A stretch of DNA of 64,000 bases, from positions 4,216,001 to 4,280,000 of the forward strand of contig NZ_AP023087.1 of NCBI RefSeq assembly GCF_045862395.1, written 5' to 3'. This DNA is from Marinicellulosiphila megalodicopiae. GTDB lineage: Bacteria > Pseudomonadota > Gammaproteobacteria > Pseudomonadales > Natronospirillaceae. The position numbers and the translations under genes were made by a program. Below the pieces are notes generated by a model. It had not been told where the DNA came from. It saw only the letters and a program-made list of their open reading frames with translations, and made no database searches. Below are positions 27,318-36,235 of this stretch, piece after piece (position 1 is the first letter of the stretch; each line of letters begins with the position of its first letter).

Positions 27318-27348
27318 TCATGATTTGTTAGGATTTTGTTGAATTGGG

Positions 27349-30144
27349 TTATTGCGTGTTAGCTTGCAAGCTATTTTGTGAACCCATCGTCCATAAATAA
27401 TAATCACTGGTTGAAATAACAGAGTTGGAACTTGAAAGGTTGATCCAATTTAAGAACGAATCACCACTGCCATTTTCGCGAAAACTAATTGGATATTGCA
27501 TCCCTTCAGGATAAGAAAACCCTTGGGTAACCATCGCATTTTGAGAAGTTGAACCCACTTGCAAACTCACCAAAGGTTTTAACGCCGCTTGTATTGGCAA
27601 TAACTCAGAAAACGGACTCATTTTAATTTCATCAGAAACCAATCTTGCAAACTCAATGGCACCAGCCACTTGTAAGTGCACATTATCCGCGCGTCCATCT
27701 TTATAATAAGAATCAGGAAAACGACCAGCATCAACATTCATATAATACATAAACCCAGAATAGTCTTGACCTTTAGATTCTAACAATTCAATGCCTCTGC
27801 CATCTAAATCCACTAGAGGCACATTAAGTTGAGCAGCTAATTCACGAGTCACCACAGGATGTTCGTGATAAGAATCATAAACGGTACCGTCGGCATTATA
27901 ACCATTACGTGGAATGGTCGAAACCAAAATTGGGTGTCCGCCTTTTGCTTTTGTTTCATTCACATAACGCGTTAAATAATCTTCAAACTCGCCACCGGTT
28001 GGCGCATAACGCAGTGGATCAGATGAATTACGATCGTTAATTCCAAATTGAATTAATACAAAATCTCCCGGATTAATCAGCTCTTTTACAATTGGCCAAT
28101 ATTCCGCTTCGTTGTAGTAACTTTTTGAGCTTCGACCTGAACGCGCTCTGTTTTCAACTGTGATTTTATTGGCATCAAAAAACGGCTGAATCATTTGCCC
28201 CCAACCACGTTGTGGATAAAACACATCGGACCAAGTAGCTACGGTAGAGTCACCAATAATAATTAATTGTTGATGAGGATAATTTGCAAAGGATTGTGTA
28301 AAGTTTGCTGTCACACTGACATCTTTTTCTGGCATCACCCATTGATACGGCATATCCGTTTGAGTTTGGCTGTCATCAATATTCCAATTTAGAAAACCAC
28401 TATTATTATCGGTAATTGCTTGTAATGTAATTGGTGCATTTGCAGGATACGCATTAGATTTGGTCACCCAATTATCACGATCTCCAACGGTATTAATTGT
28501 TAGATTATAAGTAGGTTTTAATAATGACGTTAACCAAGCAATGGATTCATTTGAGGAAATTTCATTTAAACCTTCAACAATTAATCGCGCCATTTCTAAT
28601 GCGCCGTGCTGTTGAAAATGCGTGTAATCATTCACACCATCTTCAAAACGATCGTATCGCCCACCAGGTAATTGTAAAAACAAAAATTCATTGGCATAAC
28701 GCTCCCCTACTTGTGAAACTAAATCCCAAGATTTTTGATTTAAATCCACAACCGGGACATCCATAGCAACACCCAAATCTTTCATGGCTGTCGCGTAATG
28801 ATTTCCATCTTCAGTAAACACATTGCGCAGCGCGCCATTTCGATAAGCATGCACAATCATCGGTGTCACTAAAATTGGCGTCACCCCAACTGCACGAGAT
28901 TCATTGATGTAAATTTCAAGATAATCCACAAAATCATCTACTGGTGTAAAGCGTTCTTCTTTGGTGAAGTCTCGATCGTTATGTCCAAACTGAATAAATA
29001 AATAATCTCCCGCTTGCATATCCGCTAATGCAGTTTGCCATCTGCCTTCTTGATAAAAACTGCGAGAACTTCTTCCGCCAATGGCTTTATTGGTAACACT
29101 TAACCCAGATTGCTGATCAAAGAAGTAAGGTAGCACTTGACCCCAACCTGTTTGCGGAAAATACGATCCAGAATAATTGGTAACTGTCGAATCCCCAATA
29201 ATATGTATCTTTGGTCCGGGGATTGTATTTTGATTAACACTACAGCTGTAAGGATCAGGATCTTGAGCAGAATTGGCAACCACACATTGCTGTCCATTTT
29301 CTATACCAAATCCGTCACCGTTTATGTCTGTCTGGTTTCCATATTCGCAATAAGTTTGGTTGTTTGAAGTGTAATCACACATTGATAATTCAACAGTACA
29401 ATCATTCACCCCCAAATCAATCCCTTTGATGGTTAATGAATCAATATTTGCCAAGCCTGTTTCTGATTGCGCTATTAATTCAACATCATAGACACCCACA
29501 TCTAAGTATAAAGTTGCACTCACATCAAACCATTGATCCCAAACCCCTGGATTCGCTGTCGCAATTAAATTGGCTGATTGATTCGTTGATTGATTCGTTG
29601 ATTGATTCTTGATGTGCAATTGCATTGGGCGATCAAGCGCTGATCCATTTGCATAACGCACGCTCAATTGATGATCTCCTGCTTGCTTGACTTCAAATTG
29701 ATAAAAAATCGTAGCTCCATCGTTATTATCACTATTGCTATAACCATCGATAGAATTGGCGTGCTGCGTTTCAATCACCCCCTGCAACAAACACAACCCA
29801 TCGGTTTCTTCTATGGTGATGATTGGTGTAAACATTGAATTTTGTGTTTCTGTATCTGTCTCTGTTTGAGTGACAGTTTGAGTTGACGTAGCTGTCATTG
29901 TTTGTGTAGCTGTTTGTGTAGTAGTTTGTGTAGTAGTGAGTGTGGCTGTTTGGGTCTGGGTTTGATCGTCCGTTTGAGTTTCAGTGACATTCACACTTTC
30001 AGTTTGAGTATTGGTCAAAGTAGCGTTTAAATTGTTATCCGTTAACGTTTGTGTGGCCGCATCATTATTAGACACAATACAGCTTGATACTCCCATTAAA
30101 ATCATTGCATTAATTAAAATGCGTGAGCGTAATTTTAAATTCAT
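27349..30144 (-). CDS. Secreted lipoprotein with two rhamnogalacturonan acetylesterase (CE12-like SGNH) domains
   Basis: The 931-residue product has a lipoprotein signal (MGVSSCIVSN), a long Thr/Gln-rich linker (repeats of TQTQT), a CBM35/6-like beta-sandwich (about residues 105-245), a first SGNH hydrolase (GDSTV near residue 317; FGHNDRD; catalytic His in NDYTHFQQHGA), a beta-repeat linker resembling InlB B-repeats, a second SGNH hydrolase (GDSTV near 630; FGINDRN; DNVHLQVAGA), and a shorter terminal repeat. Both catalytic sets look intact. The family removes acetyl groups from the galacturonate of rhamnogalacturonan I. It lies 83 bases downstream of the PL11 lyase, so the pair deacetylates and cleaves the same polymer. 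Confidence 0.87.
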   Translation of the reverse strand: MNLKLRSRILINAMILMGVSSCIVSNNDAATQTLTDNNLNATLTNTQTESVNVTETQTDDQTQTQTATLTTTQTTTQTATQTMTATSTQTVTQTETDTETQNSMFTPIITIEETDGLCLLQGVIETQHANSIDGYSNSDNNDGATIFYQFEVKQAGDHQLSVRYANGSALDRPMQLHIKNQSTNQSTNQSANLIATANPGVWDQWFDVSATLYLDVGVYDVELIAQSETGLANIDSLTIKGIDLGVNDCTVELSMCDYTSNNQTYCEYGNQTDINGDGFGIENGQQCVVANSAQDPDPYSCSVNQNTIPGPKIHIIGDSTVTNYSGSYFPQTGWGQVLPYFFDQQSGLSVTNKAIGGRSSRSFYQEGRWQTALADMQAGDYLFIQFGHNDRDFTKEERFTPVDDFVDYLEIYINESRAVGVTPILVTPMIVHAYRNGALRNVFTEDGNHYATAMKDLGVAMDVPVVDLNQKSWDLVSQVGERYANEFLFLQLPGGRYDRFEDGVNDYTHFQQHGALEMARLIVEGLNEISSNESIAWLTSLLKPTYNLTINTVGDRDNWVTKSNAYPANAPITLQAITDNNSGFLNWNIDDSQTQTDMPYQWVMPEKDVSVTANFTQSFANYPHQQLIIIGDSTVATWSDVFYPQRGWGQMIQPFFDANKITVENRARSGRSSKSYYNEAEYWPIVKELINPGDFVLIQFGINDRNSSDPLRYAPTGGEFEDYLTRYVNETKAKGGHPILVSTIPRNGYNADGTVYDSYHEHPVVTRELAAQLNVPLVDLDGRGIELLESKGQDYSGFMYYMNVDAGRFPDSYYKDGRADNVHLQVAGAIEFARLVSDEIKMSPFSELLPIQAALKPLVSLQVGSTSQNAMVTQGFSYPEGMQYPISFRENGSGDSFLNWINLSSSNSVISTSDYYLWTMGSQNSLQANTQ

Positions 30145-30227
30145 AACACTGTCTCGAATTTTTTAAATAATAGTGAAAAAGCATTCACATACATTTAAAT
30201 TATATGGGAATGTTTAAGAGGGTTTAT

Positions 30228-33200
30228 TTAAGGTTGAACCACATAAATACTTGGCTGCTTAGGCTCATCCATTGCAGGATCAATAAAGTAACTTGGGTGT
30301 GGCGGTTGGTTATACGCTGTATTTTGCCAAGCAATTGCGCTGCGATATTGAGCGTCATGCATGAAGGTAAATAAACGATGTTCCGTAGCATAATCCGTGG
30401 ACATAATATAAAGCTTTTGATTATCCGCTGCGCGTAAAATGATCTCTTCTCGCCAATCTCCAAAAACATCCGCCAATAATGTAGGGGTACTTTTTGAACC
30501 ATTATTTGAAGAAATATCGATATCTTGATAAATCGTCAACATACGCTCTTGAGCTGAAGTGTTGTAGTTCCACTTATCTAATTTAGTACCATCTAATAAC
30601 TCACGTAATAAGTCACCATCCCAATATACTAAGAAGTTAGTTGAGCTTGGTTTATTTCCAGCATCCACACCTTTAGACGTCATCAAGCCGCCTTTACTGT
30701 TCCAAGTTTCCATACCCGGTAAATTAGGATCAATATTTGCTGCCACACCACGACCTGAATCGGCGCCTGCTTCTTCCATTTTCCAAATAATTTCACCGGT
30801 TTTTGCATCATGTAATTCCGCATAAATGTCTTGATTTTCATGAATCATAAACACCTCTAAACCTGGACGATCCGGATCAATATCACTTACATGCAATGCA
30901 TCACCATGCTTTAAGTCTGTGTTATACATTGGTGAACCGTCATCATCCACAGTCATCGCACCGTAAATTATTTCATCTTTTCCATCTTGGTCTACATCAG
31001 CAATCGACAAGCTGTGTGCGCCCTGATGTTGATAAGCATCAAGCCCTGTGTCGTTGGTATCAAAAGTCCAGCGTGCCGTTAATTGACCATTTCTCCAATC
31101 AAATGCGGTTATCACTGTTCGGGTGTAATAACCACGTGCCACGATGATTGAAGGTCGAGCACCATCTACAAACGCCATACCAGAAAGGAAACGATCCACT
31201 CGGTTACCGTAATTGTCACCCCAACTAGATACCGTGCCACGAGGTGGAATAAAATCTACTGTTGCCATTGCAGCACCAGATTCTCCATTAAATATGGTAT
31301 AGAATTCAGGGCCCGATAAAATATAACCATTGGTTTCTCGGTAATCTGCATTGGCATCTCCAATCACATTACCCAAACCATCAATGGTGCCATCAGCAGT
31401 TTTCACCCCCATTTCTGCCTTGCCATCCCCATCAAAATCATAAACTGTAAATTGCGTATAATGTGCCCCTGCTCGAATATTTTTACCTAAATCTATGCGC
31501 CATAATTGCGTGCCATCCATTTCGTATGCATCAATAAATACATGACCCGTCACCCCTGATTGAGAGTTATCTTTCGCGTTAGTTGGATCCCATTTCAAAA
31601 TAATTTCATATTCGCCATCACCATCTACATCTGCAATGCTCGCATCATTAGCTGCATATTCAAAATCTGCTCCTGGTGCGGGTTGATTGATATCAATCCC
31701 TTTGAAGTAATTGGACCATACTGAATCTTCTTGATATTGCAGATCACTTTCAACGCCATTGCTGACAACCGCAACTGAATATACTGAATTCACTGTTCCA
31801 TTTGAATCAATCCAGTTTGTGCCCTCTGTAATGGGTGTGCTATTTAATTTAGTGCCATCACGGTAAAAATTAAACGCAGTATTAAAGCTTTCGGTGCCTA
31901 ATAAGCGCCAGCTCACCATCACATCACCACCTTTTGTGATATGAGCATGCACACCACGAGTTAAATACTCTAACTGCTTAGCGCCATCTTCAACCAAACA
32001 AGAAAGTGTTTCAAAATTACCCTTTGTAAATGTCATATTATCAATATTTGCTAATCCGCCAGCACCTGTTGATTTAAGCTGAATGTTATTTTCACCCGCA
32101 AACAAAGGAACTAAGACATTCACAATCTGCCAATCTGTCCAGCTTTCTGTTTGAGCAAATTCAACCTGGGTGGAAGCTTGTCCATTAATATAAAACTGAC
32201 CTGGTCGGGTGTCTGTGCTGCTATTTGCGTAGCGAATCGCAATATTAGCGGTAGTATCTTTGGCAACGTCTATTTTCATTGATATATATGAGTTCACTTC
32301 ATTAACGGTATTTGAGAAACCCTGGCCGTTAAACCCTTCCCAATTGCTTTGTACTTCGCCTAGTACATCACACCAACCTGCGCCATATTCTTCAATAATC
32401 AATGTCACTTCAGGCTCTGGCGGAACCGCTACTAAACTCCCTACTGGCGAGTTAATTACCAATTGCTGCTCAGTAAATTCATTAGCACCGGTTTGACATG
32501 CTTGATTAACAGGATTAAAAACAAAGCGCTGAGAGGCTGATTGCGCTTCATTTTGCTGAGTAATAGCCGAAAGCTTTTCATTGGTTTCAAGCGTTAATGT
32601 TAATCCGCTATGAGCTGGCACAACACGCCAAGGTTGAGATGCATTATCTCGTTGCACATAAAACCCCAACGTTTGATCTGCCTGTTCTAGCACGCCATTA
32701 ATTTGGGTGTCATTATCTTCAACAGCCAATAACAACGAAGAATGTGCCGCTGTAAATTGCCATAAACCCGCACTTATTTCCGTCGCCAAAAACTGTTGAT
32801 TTTGCGCATCTAAATTATCCCAAACAATAATATCTGCTCCTGCTAATTCACTAACACTCAACACATCCCAAACAAAGCCATTGGCCACAGATTGAATTTG
32901 ATAACGTTGGTTATTTTGTAAATCATCCAAACAATAGGCATAGCTATCAGCTGGAGTTTGTGGGTCAGTTTGAGTATTGCCTTGTGTTTCGGTTTCGGTT
33001 TGCGAAGAAGTATTGGATTGCGTTTGCGTGCTTGTTTCAGACTCGGTTTGTGTTTGCGTCACTTCGACAGTTGTCATCGTTTGTGTTTCGGATGGAGTCT
33101 GAGTCTGACTTTGAGTGTCTGTAGTTTGAGTGTCTGTAGTTTGAGTGTCTGTAATTTGAGTGTCTGTAATTTGAGAGTTGGGTTGCGTTTGCGTACCGTC

Positions 33201-33293
33201 TTGAGTAGTTGCCTCATCAATGGGTGCCTGTATACAGCTCGTAGCGACCCCCAAAACCAATGCATTAGTAGCAAATAATAATTTTATATTCAT
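30228..33293 (-). CDS. Secreted rhamnogalacturonan lyase, PL11 family
   Basis: The 1021-residue product has a lipoprotein signal (GVATSCIQAP), a Thr/Gln-rich linker, a ricin-type lectin-like domain (about 119-265, with QQFLATE and SQRFVFNP repeats), a CBM35-like domain (about 295-425), and a C-terminal PL11 catalytic domain (about 440-1015). PL11 hallmarks include QLEYLTRGVHAH, the calcium-binding repeats ADVDGDGEYEI, YDFDGDGKAEM and ADVDQDGKDEI, and DWREEIILRA. PL11 enzymes such as Bacillus YesW cut rhamnogalacturonan I by beta-elimination. It is the first gene of an operon with the esterase gene. Confidence 0.92.
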   Translation of the reverse strand: MNIKLLFATNALVLGVATSCIQAPIDEATTQDGTQTQPNSQITDTQITDTQTTDTQTTDTQSQTQTPSETQTMTTVEVTQTQTESETSTQTQSNTSSQTETETQGNTQTDPQTPADSYAYCLDDLQNNQRYQIQSVANGFVWDVLSVSELAGADIIVWDNLDAQNQQFLATEISAGLWQFTAAHSSLLLAVEDNDTQINGVLEQADQTLGFYVQRDNASQPWRVVPAHSGLTLTLETNEKLSAITQQNEAQSASQRFVFNPVNQACQTGANEFTEQQLVINSPVGSLVAVPPEPEVTLIIEEYGAGWCDVLGEVQSNWEGFNGQGFSNTVNEVNSYISMKIDVAKDTTANIAIRYANSSTDTRPGQFYINGQASTQVEFAQTESWTDWQIVNVLVPLFAGENNIQLKSTGAGGLANIDNMTFTKGNFETLSCLVEDGAKQLEYLTRGVHAHITKGGDVMVSWRLLGTESFNTAFNFYRDGTKLNSTPITEGTNWIDSNGTVNSVYSVAVVSNGVESDLQYQEDSVWSNYFKGIDINQPAPGADFEYAANDASIADVDGDGEYEIILKWDPTNAKDNSQSGVTGHVFIDAYEMDGTQLWRIDLGKNIRAGAHYTQFTVYDFDGDGKAEMGVKTADGTIDGLGNVIGDANADYRETNGYILSGPEFYTIFNGESGAAMATVDFIPPRGTVSSWGDNYGNRVDRFLSGMAFVDGARPSIIVARGYYTRTVITAFDWRNGQLTARWTFDTNDTGLDAYQHQGAHSLSIADVDQDGKDEIIYGAMTVDDDGSPMYNTDLKHGDALHVSDIDPDRPGLEVFMIHENQDIYAELHDAKTGEIIWKMEEAGADSGRGVAANIDPNLPGMETWNSKGGLMTSKGVDAGNKPSSTNFLVYWDGDLLRELLDGTKLDKWNYNTSAQERMLTIYQDIDISSNNGSKSTPTLLADVFGDWREEIILRAADNQKLYIMSTDYATEHRLFTFMHDAQYRSAIAWQNTAYNQPPHPSYFIDPAMDEPKQPSIYVVQP
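33111..33177 (-). repeat. 15-bp tandem repeat coding the Thr/Gln linker
   Basis: Four to five copies of a 15-bp unit (TTGAGTGTCTGTAGT and variants on the plus strand) starting at 33111, 33126, 33141, 33156 and 33171. They encode repeats of TDTQT/TDTQI near the N-terminus of the lyase. In-frame slippage would change linker length without breaking the gene. Confidence 0.85.
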
Positions 33294-33721
33294 GAAATAA
33301 GCCTAACGTTTGATACGTTTTTGCAAATTAACTGCATATTTGTCGCAAACATATTTTGTTGTATTGAATGTATTCATTTTGATAACATTGTTACCAAAAT
33401 GTTATTAAATGCATTATTCATACAAACCACAAAATAAACAAAGAGTTTTCTACAATTATGTTATTTTTGAGAAGTTCATTTGATTTACCTGTGAACTAGG
33501 CGATTTTAAGTGCATTTTTAACTACACACTGTGAAAGTAAATAAGAAAATCGCCCTCCATTTTTTAACAAAATTTACAAAAAACAATGGAAAAATACATT
33601 AACAATAAAATCCACCCCAACTATTTAACACAAAGTCGTTTTAAATTATTATTGCTTGCGTTCCATGCCCGATTAACAATGACAGCATGTCTGATGCATT
33701 CATATTTAAAGGAGTTAAATC
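33294..33721. promoter_or_regulatory. Upstream region of the lyase operon with a putative operator
   Basis: This 428-base gap has no gene I can support. It contains ATAACATT (33382-33389) and its complement AATGTTAT (33398-33405), and within it TAACATTGTTA (33383-33393), a perfect 5+1+5 palindrome of the kind bound by LacI or GntR-type sugar regulators. Its distance to the lyase start (about 90 bases) fits an operator or activator site. The regulator is not in the window. Confidence 0.4.
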
Positions 33722-33799
33722 ATGAGAATTAAAATTCGTAATCTATCCATCGCTATCGCCATAATTGCATTGATCATTGCTGCAGCAAACTTCAAATAA
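33722..33799 (+). CDS. 25-aa mini-ORF duplicating the signal peptide of the next gene
   Basis: AAAGGAG lies a few bases before the ATG. The predicted peptide MRIKIRNLSIAIAIIALIIAA... is 25 residues and closely matches the first 25 of the gene at 34020 (MRNTIRNLSIIISVIATLIAI...). It is either a truncated duplicate of that gene or a small membrane or leader peptide. Two strong hairpins lie between it and the full gene. Confidence 0.5.
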   Translation: MRIKIRNLSIAIAIIALIIAAANFK

Positions 33800-33814
33800 T
33801 CCAGAAACTTACCC

Positions 33815-33848
33815 ATCATCTAATTGCAATAAACTGCAACTGGATGAT
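33815..33848 (+). terminator. 14-bp stem-loop after the mini-ORF
   Basis: ATCATCTAATTGCA pairs with TGCAACTGGATGAT across a six-base loop with two G-U pairs, 15 bases after the mini-ORF stop. No strong T-run follows, so it may be a weak terminator or an RNA-stability element. Confidence 0.5.
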
Positions 33849-33949
33849 TAAAATTCAATCTAATTGATTAGCTATAAAATCATTTATAAAACAATACATG
33901 CTTATTTCGTTCACATTACATGCAAAGTTATTTCTTATATTTAAGGAAT

Positions 33950-33987
33950 CTCTGATTTAGAAAGATAAAAATCTTGCTAAATCAGAG
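33950..33987 (+). promoter_or_regulatory. Long hairpin before the Spy-like gene
   Basis: CTCTGATTTAG (33950-33960) pairs with CTAAATCAGAG (33977-33987), and inside it AAGAT pairs with ATCTT, leaving one mismatch and a four-base loop. It ends about 32 bases before the ATG at 34020, in the likely 5' untranslated region. There is no T-run. Confidence 0.5.
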
Positions 33988-34019
33988 GCTTAATTCACCT
34001 TAAACCCCAGAGAAACATT

Positions 34020-34439
34020 ATGAGAAATACAATTCGCAATCTATCCATCATTATTTCAGTAATAGCCACTTTAATAGCGATCACCAATTTTGCACTAGCA
34101 CAAACCCATTCAACAGATGACACATCAATTGAACATTCAACTTTCAGTCAAAACGCAAACTATAGAAACCAACATCCAAACCCCATGCAACAAATGCTGC
34201 AGCAAATTAACTTAAGTGATACACAATCTGAAAAAATAAATGAAATTTTAGAAACATCGCAACCAGATCAAACCACACAGCAGCGTCCAAGCTTTGAAGC
34301 ACACAAAACTTTAATGAAGCAGATAAAATCCGTTTTATCTGATGCACAATTAGCCCAACTTGAAAAAAACCAGTCAAATATGAGCGGCAAACGAAAAGGC
34401 CCAGCTCAAAAACAAAGTGAATACTTAAAAACAAGGTGA
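34020..34439 (+). CDS. Periplasmic Spy/CpxP-like (LTxxQ-type) small protein
   Basis: The 139-residue product has a signal peptide (about 1-28, ending ALAQ) and a mature part with two degenerate LTxxQ-like motifs, INLSDTQSEKINEIL and VLSDAQLAQLEK, as in Spy/CpxP periplasmic chaperones and metal-stress sensors. It has many Gln, Asn and His residues. Assignment to that group is an inference from these motifs. The last codons fall in a direct repeat (GTGAATACTTAAAAACAA at 34417 and 34436), so the C-terminus may have been altered by a small duplication. Confidence 0.65.
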   Translation: MRNTIRNLSIIISVIATLIAITNFALAQTHSTDDTSIEHSTFSQNANYRNQHPNPMQQMLQQINLSDTQSEKINEILETSQPDQTTQQRPSFEAHKTLMKQIKSVLSDAQLAQLEKNQSNMSGKRKGPAQKQSEYLKTR

Positions 34440-34454
34440 ATACTTAAAAACAAA

Positions 34455-34489
34455 AAAGGGTGAATCGAACATAGATTCACCCTTTTTTT
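34455..34489. terminator. Bidirectional terminator between the Spy-like gene and dapB
   Basis: AAAGGGTGAATC (34455-34466), seven-base loop, GATTCACCCTTT (34474-34485), with A-run before and T-run after. It can serve both converging genes. Confidence 0.9.
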
Positions 34490-34575
34490 AATTAGATTGC
34501 TATAACAAATATCTGCGCAAATACTATTGAAGTTTACACATCAAAAAGAAACAACCACTCCAAGACTACTTACTT

Positions 34576-35307
34576 CTAAAAAAGTAAATGCTCTAAACCA
34601 TAAGCTAACTCGTTGCGATCAACGACTTTTTTACATGCCAAACAAATACCTGGCATAAACGACTCACGAGATTGTGAATTATGCTCGATTTTTAAAGTCT
34701 CGCCTGTGCCACCAAAAAATACAGTTTGCTGAGCAACCACACCTGGCAGACGAACAGAATGCAATTTAACACCTTCTAATTCAGCACCACGCGCGCCTTC
34801 AATTAATTCTTTGTCACTTGTTGGAGTTGGCGCTTGAGTGCGGGCCGCATTAATAATTTCAGCCGTGCGTAATCCTGTACCTGATGGACTTTCTTCTTTT
34901 TGCGGGCTGTGGGCTTCGATCACTTCTACGTCAGGCATATATTTTGCCGCTTCACCTGCAAATTTCATCATCAATACCGCACCAACAGAAAAGTTAGGGG
35001 CAATTAAACCACCTAACGATTTTGATTTAGCCAATGCTTGAAGCTTTTCAACCTGCTCTTGTAAAAAACCGCTCGTACCAATGACTGGGCGTGCACCTGC
35101 ATTTAAAATGGTTTGCGCATTAGCAAAACCAGCTGAGGCAATAGTTAAATCTACCACCACTTGAGGTTTTAAGGTTTCGATGGTTTTTTGTAAATCATCT
35201 TGATAATCAATTTGTCCAATTAACTCTAAATCTGGATCATTTTTAATTGCTTCACAAGCTTGTGAACCCATACGGCCATTTGCGCCATTAACGATAACTG
35301 TAATCAT
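34576..35307 (-). CDS. dapB: 4-hydroxy-tetrahydrodipicolinate reductase
   Basis: DapB reduces hydroxy-tetrahydrodipicolinate in the diaminopimelate/lysine pathway. The 243-residue product starts MITVIVNGANGRMG (NAD(P)-binding GxNGxMG) and has the catalytic stretch IEAHSPQKEESPSGTGL; the His and Lys match His159 and Lys163 of E. coli, while the residues between differ from the usual HHRHKVDAPSGTA. It is about 25 residues shorter than the E. coli enzyme. No dnaJ or carA is adjacent in the window. Confidence 0.93.
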   Translation of the reverse strand: MITVIVNGANGRMGSQACEAIKNDPDLELIGQIDYQDDLQKTIETLKPQVVVDLTIASAGFANAQTILNAGARPVIGTSGFLQEQVEKLQALAKSKSLGGLIAPNFSVGAVLMMKFAGEAAKYMPDVEVIEAHSPQKEESPSGTGLRTAEIINAARTQAPTPTSDKELIEGARGAELEGVKLHSVRLPGVVAQQTVFFGGTGETLKIEHNSQSRESFMPGICLACKKVVDRNELAYGLEHLLF

Positions 35308-35729
35308 GTTTGCACCCTATTTAACGTAATCTAAAAATTAATCGCGAATATACGGATTAAGCAATATATTGCAAGGATTCAGAGTAATTAGATAATGTAC
35401 TTTAATCAATCAAAGAGAATAACCGAGGGTCAGATCCATTTTTAATAACCTAGGGTCAGATCCATTTTTTGATAACAGATAGCAACCCATCAATTTCATA
35501 CATCAAAAACTAGCCTGGGGTCAGATCCATTTTTAAGTTACTGCGCAGTTTTGCTGACAAATTACCATTTATGGATCTGACCCCAGGCTAAAAAACAACC
35601 TTAATCGTAAAAAATAGCATCGATCCCTTGGCTTTGTTGCTTTGATGTTTTGGGATTATCTATAAGTCCTGTATATTACCCACCTCGAACCATAATTTAT
35701 TAAGATAATATTAAAAACAGGAGACAACT
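35308..35729. repeat. GGGTCAGATCCATTTTT repeat cluster with a 20-bp perfect inverted repeat
   Basis: No gene. Three direct copies of GGGTCAGATCCATTTTT start near 35427, 35453 and 35517, and one inverted copy ends at 35590. TAGCCTGGGGTCAGATCCAT (35511-35530) is exactly complementary to 35571-35590. Similar GGTCAGATC-type ends are, from general knowledge, found near Y1 (REP-associated tyrosine) transposases, so this is probably a dispersed REP- or MITE-like element. Confidence 0.75.
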
Positions 35730-36152
35730 ATGAAAGGAGCCGGAGGTAATTCAGGCGGTATTGGTCAATTTTTTATTGGCTTTGTGATGATGTGTGGTGG
35801 GTTTTACTTATTGCTTAATTCCATCAACGTATCTTCAAGTTTTGCTTTAACATCAAGACTGTATGGCAGCTCTATGTTTGGTAGCCAGTTCAGTATCACA
35901 GGTGGCATCATTATGATTCCGTTTATGTTTGGTGTTGGTTTTTTATTTTTTAATTCTAGAAATATTTTTGGCTGGTTGTTAACCATAGGTTCAATCACTG
36001 CACTGATTTTTGGTGTGATTATGTCAATTCGATTCAGCATTAAACCGATGTCAGCATTTGAGTTGATTTCTATTTTGGTATTGGCAGTGGGTGGCTTAGG
36101 TTTATTTTTACGTTCGTTTAAAGATTACAATAAAAACAATTCTACCGAATAA
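35730..36152 (+). CDS. Small integral membrane protein, unknown
   Basis: The 140-residue product has a glycine-rich N-terminus and about four membrane helices (GQFFIGFVMMCGGFYLLL; GGIIMIPFMFGVGFLFF; WLLTIGSITALIFGVIM; LISILVLAVGGLGLFL). CAGGAG lies just upstream of the ATG. I do not recognise a family. It stands alone between repeats. Confidence 0.7.
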   Translation: MKGAGGNSGGIGQFFIGFVMMCGGFYLLLNSINVSSSFALTSRLYGSSMFGSQFSITGGIIMIPFMFGVGFLFFNSRNIFGWLLTIGSITALIFGVIMSIRFSIKPMSAFELISILVLAVGGLGLFLRSFKDYNKNNSTE

Positions 36153-36201
36153 CTCCTACTTATCTGTTAACTGTTATCTGTTAACAAGGACCACTTCTCA
36201 A

Positions 36202-36224
36202 TCGGTCAGTATTGCACTGACCGA
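36202..36224 (+). terminator. 9-bp perfect stem-loop between convergent genes
   Basis: TCGGTCAGT, loop ATTGC, ACTGACCGA between the ends of the membrane-protein gene and the peroxiredoxin-like gene. No clear T-run, so a weak or bidirectional transcript end. Confidence 0.5.
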
Positions 36225-36235
36225 CTCTCAATCAT

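Noticed and set aside
32958..33278. Plus-strand frame of 106 codons rich in Leu, Arg and Cys
   Set aside because: It is the antisense of the Thr/Gln repeat linker of the lyase; its apparent repeats come from the 15-bp tandem repeat.
33382..33405. Firm assignment of the palindrome to a LacI-family sugar regulator
   Set aside because: Symmetry and position fit, but no regulator is in the window and the site is seen only once, so it is listed only as a candidate operator.
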